Origin: Rhodocyclaceae bacterium | GTDB taxonomy: Bacteria > Pseudomonadota > Gammaproteobacteria > Burkholderiales > Rhodocyclaceae | Assembly (NCBI GenBank): GCA_018262875.1 | Contig: JADFDL010000009.1 | Location: 1 to 19,535 of the forward strand | Direction: 5' to 3' | Length of the DNA stretch: 19,535 nucleotides | In this document: positions 14,710-19,535 of the stretch, one piece after another | Position numbering within the stretch: the first letter of the stretch is position 1 | How the letters are laid out: the number at the start of each line of letters is the position of its first letter | Notes under the pieces: generated by a model | The model's database searches: none | Told to the model about the DNA's origin: nothing | Seen by the model: the letters and a program-made list of their open reading frames with translations, nothing else | Position numbers and translations under genes: made by a program

Positions 14710-15171
14710 CTAGGTTTTCAGCCTTGAACTGGCATAGCGACCGCCTTTTTTCTTTTCTTCCGGCTTGTAGTGTCGATTGACGAAACCCGCCACCCAGTCG
14801 CGGATTTCTGCCGGCATGGGTACGCCATCCACTTGTTCGCCAGCGTCCATCTTGCGCGCCGCCACGCCATAGCTCACTGTCACCAGAGTCGGGCATGCCA
14901 GGTCGTTCTCGAAGCGCCACAGGACAAATACCCGCGGCTCGGGCAAGGTTATGTTGGCGAAATAGAACTCGGCCTCGTCGGTGTACAGTTCGAGCGCAAA
15001 GCCGGCATGGAGCCACTGTTCGCGCCGCGTATCCTCGTAGAGGCGGCGCGGAACGGCGTCCAAGCCACTGTCGGGAATCACGCCGATCGCCTCCCATTGA
15101 AAATCCGCCCACTTGTTCGCGAGTATCTTCCGTTCCATAATTACAGCGAGGCGGATTCCCGATTCAGTCAT
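14710..15171 (-). CDS. DUF3305-family protein
   Basis: This 153-residue protein carries the DUF3305 start pattern VIMERKILANKW followed by FQWEAIGVIPD (24-34). It is rich in aromatic residues through HAGFALELYTDEAEFYFANI and VFVLWRF, and ends with PAEIRDWVAGFVNRHYKPE and a basic tail. The start at 15171 was kept because family members have residues before VMER; the internal ATG at 15138 is the alternative. It is the first gene of the fdh operon, facing the moaA group across about 107 bp. The function is unknown. It has a single cysteine and no signal peptide, so it is likely soluble and cytoplasmic. Its invariant pairing with the next gene suggests a complex. Confidence 0.85.
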   Translation of the reverse strand: MTESGIRLAVIMERKILANKWADFQWEAIGVIPDSGLDAVPRRLYEDTRREQWLHAGFALELYTDEAEFYFANITLPEPRVFVLWRFENDLACPTLVTVSYGVAARKMDAGEQVDGVPMPAEIRDWVAGFVNRHYKPEEKKKGGRYASSRLKT

Positions 15172-15278
15172 ATCCGGCGATTTCTCTTCCCGTCAGTGTT
15201 GCGGCCTGGGAACGACGTTTGATTTGAAGGGTCGATACGCCTGATAGTAATCAATCCCATTTGCAAAGGCAAAGAACC
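15172..15278. promoter_or_regulatory. Divergent promoter region of the fdh operon and moaA
   Basis: This 107-bp gap separates the first fdh-operon gene (minus) from moaA (plus), so it must carry both promoters or share control of them. On the plus strand, TTGATT at 15219-15224 and TGATAG at 15242-15247 are spaced 17 bp and are a weak sigma-70 candidate for moaA. I see no convincing FNR box, ModE site or molybdenum-cofactor riboswitch. The placement is firm and the elements are tentative. Confidence 0.5.
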
Positions 15279-16358
15279 GTGCGCAACGAATCCCTGACGC
15301 CAGATGCCACTCCGCACGAGCTGGAAGGCTTCATTCCGCACACCACACCCGCGACCTCGGCCCATGCCCCAGGTACCCTGGTGGACAAGTACGGCCGCCA
15401 CATCACCTACATCCGCCTGTCGATCACCGACCGCTGCGACTTCCGCTGCTTCTACTGCATGGCGGAGGAGATGGAGTTCCTGCCGCGCGACCATCTGCTG
15501 AGCCTGGAGGAGTGCCTGCGCGTGATCCGCACCTTCGTCGGCATGGGCGTGACCAAGGTGCGCATCACCGGCGGCGAGCCGCTGGTGCGGCGCAACGCCC
15601 TCTGGCTGATGCGCGAGGCTGGAAAGCTCGAAGGCCTGAAGGAACTGGTGGTCACCACCAACGGCTCGCAGCTCGACCGCTACGCGGCAGAAATGCGCGA
15701 AGCCGGCGTCAAGCGCGTGAACATCAGCCTCGACACCCTGCGGGCCGACCGCTTCAAGTCGATCACGCGCGTCGGCGAACTGGACAAGGTACTGCGCGGC
15801 ATCGACGCGGCAATTGCCGCCGGCTTCGACGGCATCAAGCTCAACACGGTGATGATGCGCGGCACCAACGAAGACGAGTTCGTCGACCTGGTGCGCTTCG
15901 CCGCCGGCAAGGACATCGACATTTCCTTCATCGAGGAGATGCCGCTCGGGACGGTCGACCATCCGCGCGCCGACACCTACTTCAGCTCCGACGACGCCCT
16001 GTCCCTGCTGCGCCCGCACTTCGAACTGGTCAGCTCGGCCGAGAGCACCGGCGGCCCGGCGCGCTACTGGCGCATCCCCGGCACGCGCAGCAAGGTCGGC
16101 TTCATTTCGCCCCACTCGCACAACTTCTGCGACAGTTGCAACCGCGTGCGCATTACCTGCAAGGGCGAACTCTATCCCTGCCTCGGCCAGAACGATGCCC
16201 TGCCCCTCATGCCGGTGCTGCGCAGCCATCCAGAAGACGATGCCCCGCTGCGCCAGGCCATCGTCGACTCGATGGGCATCAAGCCGAAGGGGCACGACTT
16301 CAACGAACAAATGCACGATCCGAAAGTCGTCCGCTTCATGTCGATGACGGGGGGCTGA
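15279..16358 (+). CDS. moaA: GTP 3',8-cyclase MoaA (radical SAM)
   Basis: This enzyme performs the first step of molybdenum cofactor synthesis, converting GTP to the cyclic intermediate with radical SAM chemistry. The N-terminal [4Fe-4S]-SAM motif is CDFRCFYC (C53, C57, C60), followed by KVRITGGEPLVRR. The C-terminal substrate-binding cluster is C284, C287 and C301 (CDSCNRVRITCKGELYPC). The protein ends in the required Gly-Gly tail (MSMTGG). The length, about 359 residues, is slightly above the usual 330-340 because of an N-terminal extension of about 30 residues. A GTG start at 15279 is preferred, with AAAGG 9 nt upstream; a TTG at 15261 is the alternative and would overlap that site. It leads the plus-strand cofactor group. 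Confidence 0.95.
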   Translation: MRNESLTPDATPHELEGFIPHTTPATSAHAPGTLVDKYGRHITYIRLSITDRCDFRCFYCMAEEMEFLPRDHLLSLEECLRVIRTFVGMGVTKVRITGGEPLVRRNALWLMREAGKLEGLKELVVTTNGSQLDRYAAEMREAGVKRVNISLDTLRADRFKSITRVGELDKVLRGIDAAIAAGFDGIKLNTVMMRGTNEDEFVDLVRFAAGKDIDISFIEEMPLGTVDHPRADTYFSSDDALSLLRPHFELVSSAESTGGPARYWRIPGTRSKVGFISPHSHNFCDSCNRVRITCKGELYPCLGQNDALPLMPVLRSHPEDDAPLRQAIVDSMGIKPKGHDFNEQMHDPKVVRFMSMTGG

Positions 16359-16362
16359 TTAT

Positions 16363-16419
16363 GTAGGTCGGCCTTCAGGCCGACTTGGGCCGCTGCTGTC
16401 GGGCTAAAGCCCGACCTAC
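16363..16419. repeat. REP-like inverted pair between moaA and fdhD
   Basis: Two 22-bp hairpins face each other: 16363-16384 (GTAGGTCGGCC...) and 16398-16419 (...GCCCGACCTAC), separated by 13 bp. Each is a palindrome around CTTCAG or CTAAAG. The whole pair can also fold as one larger structure. It ends 1 nt before the fdhD start codon. A matching pair lies at 19235-19325. Confidence 0.88.
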
Positions 16420-16420
16420 C

Positions 16421-17302
16421 ATGCAAACCATGCCTTATCGTCCACTTCTCACCGACGCCGCCCGCCCGGCCACCGTCACCATCTCCGCCATCAACGAGCG
16501 CGGCGAAGCCGTGCCGACGCAGATCGCCGGCGAGCATCCGCTGACGCTCTACCTCGACAAGCGCGAGATCGTCACGCTGATGACGCTCGGCGGCGCGCCG
16601 GAGGCGCTGGCCATCGGCTACCTGCGCAACCAGCGTCTGGTCGAACGCCTGGAGGACATCGCCGCCGTGCAGGTCGACTGGGAGACGGATTCGGTGGCCG
16701 TCACCACGACTCGTTCCGCAGACGATCTCGACGCGCGCATGGGAAAACGCACCGTCACCACGGGCTGCGGCCAGGGCACGATATTCGGCGACCTGATGGA
16801 AGAAATCGACAAGGTCTCGCTGCCGGTGGAGGCCCGCCTCGACGAGAACACCCTCTACGGCCTGCTCGACGCGGTGCGCCACCACGAATCGATCTACAAG
16901 CAGGCCGGCGCCGTGCACGGCTGCGCGCTGGCCCGGGGCACGGAAATCCTCATGTTCGTCGAGGACATCGGCCGCCACAATGCGGTGGATGCGATTGCCG
17001 GCCGGATGTGGCTGGACGGCCTCGACGGCAGCGACAAGATCTTCTACACCACCGGCCGCCTCACCTCGGAGATGGTGATCAAGACGGCGCAGATGGGCAT
17101 CCCTTTCCTCGTCTCGCGCTCCGGCCTGACGCAGATGGGCTACGACCTGGCGCAGCGCACCGGCATGACCATGATCGGCCGCTCGCAGGGCAAGCACTAC
17201 TTGCTGTTCACCGGCGCGGGGCGTTTCAAGAGAAGGAACGAAACCGCTCTCGACACAGAGCGCACAGAGGCACAGAGAACACAGAGAGAATCGTCCTTAT
17301 GA
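16421..17302 (+). CDS. fdhD: FdhD sulfurtransferase for formate dehydrogenase
   Basis: FdhD carries sulfur from a cysteine desulfurase to the Mo-bis-MGD cofactor, which formate dehydrogenase needs for activity. This 293-residue protein shows the family features: PLTLYLDKREIVTLMTLGG (40-58), the loop cysteine C116 in TTGCGQGTIFGDL (one cysteine only, where E. coli has two), HGCALARGTEILMFVEDIGRHNA (166-188, cofactor-binding) and FYTTGRLTSEMVIKTAQMG. The ATG at 16421 is directly after a REP-like pair, leaving no Shine-Dalgarno sequence; ATG 16430 is an alternative. From about residue 277, the C-terminus (LDTERTEAQRTQRESSL) is encoded by a CACAGAG-type repeat and is unlike FdhD proteins. The enzyme core is complete, so it is probably functional and serves FdhA. 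Confidence 0.94.
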   Translation: MQTMPYRPLLTDAARPATVTISAINERGEAVPTQIAGEHPLTLYLDKREIVTLMTLGGAPEALAIGYLRNQRLVERLEDIAAVQVDWETDSVAVTTTRSADDLDARMGKRTVTTGCGQGTIFGDLMEEIDKVSLPVEARLDENTLYGLLDAVRHHESIYKQAGAVHGCALARGTEILMFVEDIGRHNAVDAIAGRMWLDGLDGSDKIFYTTGRLTSEMVIKTAQMGIPFLVSRSGLTQMGYDLAQRTGMTMIGRSQGKHYLLFTGAGRFKRRNETALDTERTEAQRTQRESSL

Positions 17303-17371
17303 ATAGCTTTTGCTTTTCTCTGTGTCCTCTGTGTCCTCTGTGTCCTCTGTGTCCTCTGTGTCCTCTGTGTT
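17254..17371. repeat. CACAGAG/CTCTGTG inverted structure with a 9-bp tandem repeat
   Basis: The right arm, 17318-17371, is the 9-mer CTCTGTGTC repeated five times and ended by CTCTGTGTT. The left arm, about 17254-17289, is an imperfect complement built on ACACAGAG and CACAGAGG. A loop of about 27 bp (17290-17316) separates them. The left arm lies inside the 3' end of fdhD and the right arm stops 2 nt before the mobA ATG. It should fold into a long hairpin in the mRNA. Confidence 0.9.
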
Positions 17372-17373
17372 GA

Positions 17374-17967
17374 ATGAGCTTTCTTCCTATGCCTGAAAAA
17401 CACATTACCGGCCTGATCCTCGCCGGCGGGCTCGGCCGCCGCATGGGCGGGCGCGACAAGGGCCTGCAGCCCTTCCGCGGCAAACCGATGGCGGCCAGGG
17501 CCATCGCGCGCCTGGCGCCGCAGGTGGCCGCCCTGCTCATCAACGCCAACCAGAACCTGGAGGCCTACGCCGCCTTCGGCTACCCGGTCATCCCCGACCG
17601 CATCGCCGGCTTCGCCGGGCCGCTGGCCGGCCTGCACGCCGGGCTGCTCGCCTGCGAGACGCCGCTGCTGGTCACGACCCCCTGCGACTCGCCCTTTCTG
17701 CCCGAAGACCTGGTTGCACGACTGTGCGACGCGCTGGAGGCGGCCGGCGCCGACCTCGCCGTGGCAAAGACCGGCGAGCAGCCGCATCCGGTATTCTCCC
17801 TGGTGCGCCGCGAGGTGCTGGACGGCCTGACGGCCTTCCTCGAGACCGGCGGCCGCAAAGTCGACGCCTGGTACGCCGCGCTCAAGGTGGCCGAGGTACC
17901 CTTCCCCGACGAGCGCGCCTTCGCCAACATCAACACGCTGGAAGAATTGAACGAACTGGAACCATGA
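17374..17967 (+). CDS. mobA: Molybdenum cofactor guanylyltransferase MobA
   Basis: MobA adds GMP to molybdopterin to make the dinucleotide cofactor used by DMSO-reductase-family enzymes such as FdhA. The 197-residue length is normal. The nucleotide-binding signature LAGGLGRRMGGRDKGL (16-31) is intact. VTTPCDSPFLP (about 99-109) supplies the Mg2+-binding aspartate, and HPVFSLVRR is the usual substrate-loop segment. The start at 17374 is 2 nt after the tandem repeat, with an alternative ATG at 17389; neither has a clear ribosome binding site. Its TGA overlaps the moeA start as ATGA, so the two are translationally coupled. Confidence 0.93.
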   Translation: MSFLPMPEKHITGLILAGGLGRRMGGRDKGLQPFRGKPMAARAIARLAPQVAALLINANQNLEAYAAFGYPVIPDRIAGFAGPLAGLHAGLLACETPLLVTTPCDSPFLPEDLVARLCDALEAAGADLAVAKTGEQPHPVFSLVRREVLDGLTAFLETGGRKVDAWYAALKVAEVPFPDERAFANINTLEELNELEP

Positions 17968-19238
17968 CCTCGCTTCTGAAGACCCTCTCCTGCGCCGACG
18001 GCTACGATCCCGAATCCCTCAGCGTCGCCCAGGCCCGCAAGCTGATTCTCGACCTGCTCGAACCCGTCGCCGGCATGGAGCGCATCTTCGTGCGCAGCAC
18101 GCTCGGCCGCGTGCTGGCGGAAGACGTGCTATCGACAGTGAACGTGCCGGGCCACGACAACTCGGCCATGGACGGCTATGCCGTGCGCTTCGCCGACCTC
18201 GCCGCCGAAGGCGACACCGTGCTGCGGCTGGCCGGCACCGCCTTCGCCGGGCGCACCTTCGCGGGCCGCGTCGAGACGGGCCAGTGCGTGCGCATCATGA
18301 CCGGCGGCGTAATCCCCGAAGGCGCCGACACGGTGGTCATCCAGGAAGTGGTGCGGGCCGAGAACGACCGCATCGTCGTCCCGCCGAAGCAGCGGCAGGG
18401 ACAGCACATCCGCCGCGCCGGCGAGGACTTGCGCGCCGGCGAACCGGCGATCCGCGCCGGCAAGATCATCAGCCCGGCGGAGCTCGGCCTGATCGCCTCG
18501 CTCGGCGTCGCCGAGCTGAACGTCAGGCGTCGCCTGCGCGTCGCCTTCTTCTCCACCGGCGACGAGCTGTGTTCGGTCGGCACGCCGCTCAAGAAGGGAG
18601 AGGTGTACGACAGCAACCGCTATACCCTCTTCGGCATGCTGACGCGCCTGGGTTGCGAAGCGATCGACCTCGGCGTGGTGCGCGACGAGCCGGCCGCGCT
18701 GGAGGCGGCCTTCCGCCAGGCGGCCGCGCAGGCCGACGTGATCCTCACCAGCGGCGGCGTCTCCGTCGGCGAGGCCGATTTCATCCGCGGCATGATGGGG
18801 AAGCTGGGTGAAGTGGCCTTCTGGAAGATCGCCATGCGACCGGGGCGTCCGATGGCCTTCGGCCGGATCGGCAGCGACAAAAATCCAGCGTGGCTGTTCG
18901 GCCTGCCCGGCAACCCGGTGGCCGTGATGGTGACCTTCTATGGGATCGTACGCGAAGCGCTGCAGAAGTTGATGGGCGTCTCGCCGGTCGAGCCGCTGCC
19001 GCAGTTCCGCGTGCCCTGCGTCACCGCGCTGAAGAAGCGGCCCGGCCGCAGCGAGTTCCAGCGCGGCATCCTGTTCCGGGAAAACGGCGAATGGAAAGTG
19101 CGCGCCACCGGCACGCAGGGTTCCGGCGTGCTGCGCTCGATGTCGGAGGCGAACTGCATCATCGTCGTTGAGCACGAGCGCGGCAACGTCGAGCCGGGCG
19201 AACTCGTCGACGTGCAGCCCTTCGAAGGGCTGGTGTAG
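17964..19238 (+). CDS. moeA: Molybdopterin molybdenumtransferase MoeA
   Basis: MoeA inserts molybdate into adenylated molybdopterin, the step before MobA acts. This 424-residue protein shows the MoeA N-terminal domain with GHDNSAMDGYAVRF (about 53-66) and MTGGVIPEGADTVV. The MoCF domain follows with FFSTGDELC, VYDSNRYTL and TSGGVSVGEADF. Next come KIAMRPGRPMAFG and GLPGNPVAVMVTF, which bind the pterin and phosphate. The C-terminal barrel (domain IV) is complete. The ATG at 17964 overlaps the mobA stop. The TAG stop at 19236-19238 lies inside a REP-like hairpin, so the end of this gene has been set by, or taken into, the repeat. Confidence 0.95.
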   Translation: MTSLLKTLSCADGYDPESLSVAQARKLILDLLEPVAGMERIFVRSTLGRVLAEDVLSTVNVPGHDNSAMDGYAVRFADLAAEGDTVLRLAGTAFAGRTFAGRVETGQCVRIMTGGVIPEGADTVVIQEVVRAENDRIVVPPKQRQGQHIRRAGEDLRAGEPAIRAGKIISPAELGLIASLGVAELNVRRRLRVAFFSTGDELCSVGTPLKKGEVYDSNRYTLFGMLTRLGCEAIDLGVVRDEPAALEAAFRQAAAQADVILTSGGVSVGEADFIRGMMGKLGEVAFWKIAMRPGRPMAFGRIGSDKNPAWLFGLPGNPVAVMVTFYGIVREALQKLMGVSPVEPLPQFRVPCVTALKKRPGRSEFQRGILFRENGEWKVRATGTQGSGVLRSMSEANCIIVVEHERGNVEPGELVDVQPFEGLV

Positions 19239-19325
19239 GTCGGGCTTCAGCCCGATGACCAAAGGAAATCCCCGCGGGACTCGGCGCCGGAGAAACCCCT
19301 GTTGTCGGGCTGAAGCCCGACCTAC
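19235..19325. repeat. REP-like inverted pair between moeA and the EAL gene
   Basis: The same hairpin type as at 16363-16419 occurs at 19235-19256 (GTAGGTCGGGCTTCAGCCC) and, inverted, at 19304-19325 (GGGCTGAAGCCCGACCTAC), separated by 47 bp. It sits between convergent genes, where it may double as a two-way transcription end. The moeA stop codon is within the first hairpin. Confidence 0.88.
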
Positions 19326-19333
19326 GACACGAC

Positions 19334-19535
19334 CTACGAGAAGTAGAACGGCCGGCCGACGGCGTGGCCCTGGGCGTAGTCGACGCCCATCTCGCGCAGC
19401 TTGTTGAGCGCGCCTTCCGTCTCGACGAACTCGGCGATGGTCTTCATGCCGAGCGAGTGGGCGATATTGTTGATGGCGGAGACGACTTCGAGATTCATCG
19501 GCTCGGCAAACATGTCGCGCACGAAGGCGCCGTCG
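19334..19535 (-). CDS. EAL-domain protein (c-di-GMP phosphodiesterase type), C-terminus only
   Basis: These 66 residues are the C-terminal end of an EAL domain. They read VRDMFAEPMNLEVVSAINNI, then AHSLGMKTIAEFVETEGAL, then LREMGVDYAQGHAVGRPF and a stop. AEFVE is the conserved late EAL motif carrying the catalytic glutamate, and DYAQGHAVGRP matches the usual DYxQGYxxxxP end, with His in place of the common Tyr. The frame is open to the window edge, so the start and the EVL/EAL motif lie outside. EAL enzymes linearise cyclic di-GMP; whether a GGDEF or PAS domain is also present cannot be seen. It is convergent with moeA. Confidence 0.9.
   Translation of the reverse strand, partial: DGAFVRDMFAEPMNLEVVSAINNIAHSLGMKTIAEFVETEGALNKLREMGVDYAQGHAVGRPFYFS

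Noticed and set aside
15219..15254. FNR-like box (TTGAT ... ATCAA) between the fdh operon and moaA
   Set aside because: The half sites are about 26 bp apart, where FNR needs 4 bp. The match is chance.
16385..16420. Longer fdhD N-terminus starting at 16385
   Set aside because: These 12 codons lie in the REP-like pair and give an unrelated Cys/Arg-rich stretch; the ATG at 16421 begins the family-like sequence.
17318..17371. CRISPR-like array
   Set aside because: The units are 9 bp and directly adjacent without spacers, and no cas gene is near. It is a simple tandem repeat.

Overview
The window reads as high-GC chromosomal DNA of a betaproteobacterium, most likely Rhodocyclales-like. This is inferred from the gene families and their order (a membrane formate dehydrogenase locus with DUF3305/DUF3306 genes, a Tat-signal miniprotein and a TorD-type chaperone), not from a marker gene. 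No rRNA, tRNA, CRISPR array, transposase or phage gene is visible. Both ends cut through genes.

Layout. (1) 1-3522, plus strand: the 3' part of a SuhB-type inositol monophosphatase, a secreted M23 peptidase, a YdjM-family membrane hydrolase, an SRPBCC-like protein and a small membrane protein. (2) 3526-6358, minus strand: a decayed sodC remnant, a Tat-exported FccB-like flavoprotein, a gene-poor gap of about 500 bp holding a probable VOC-family remnant, an intact lipoprotein-type Cu/Zn superoxide dismutase, and a small periplasmic protein. (3) 6373-15171, minus strand: a formate dehydrogenase operon in the order DUF3305, DUF3306, HdrA-like polyferredoxin, TorD-like chaperone, Tat miniprotein, fdhA, fdhB, small lipoprotein, fdhC. 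Except for one 80-nt gap, its genes are 0-20 nt apart. (4) 15279-19238, plus strand, divergent from the fdh operon: moaA, fdhD, mobA, moeA, which supply the molybdenum cofactor and sulfurate it. (5) 19334 to the end, minus strand: the C-terminus of an EAL-domain protein.

How it works together. moaA, mobA and moeA build the Mo-bis-MGD cofactor and FdhD delivers sulfur to it. The TorD-like chaperone probably holds apo-FdhA until cofactor loading and Tat export. FdhA (a cysteine, not selenocysteine, enzyme) then oxidises formate in the periplasm and passes electrons through FdhB to the b-type haems of FdhC and on to quinone. The polyferredoxin and the DUF3305/DUF3306 pair have no established role; they are the best candidates for an undescribed accessory system. 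The polyferredoxin appears to carry an HdrA-like N-terminus and a decayed Rossmann-like segment.

Repeats. Three of the four junctions around the plus-strand cofactor genes carry repeats: two REP-like inverted pairs and a 9-bp tandem repeat inside a larger inverted structure. One repeat has become part of the fdhD coding sequence and another contains the moeA stop codon. A separate 25-bp inverted repeat occurs twice elsewhere in the window.
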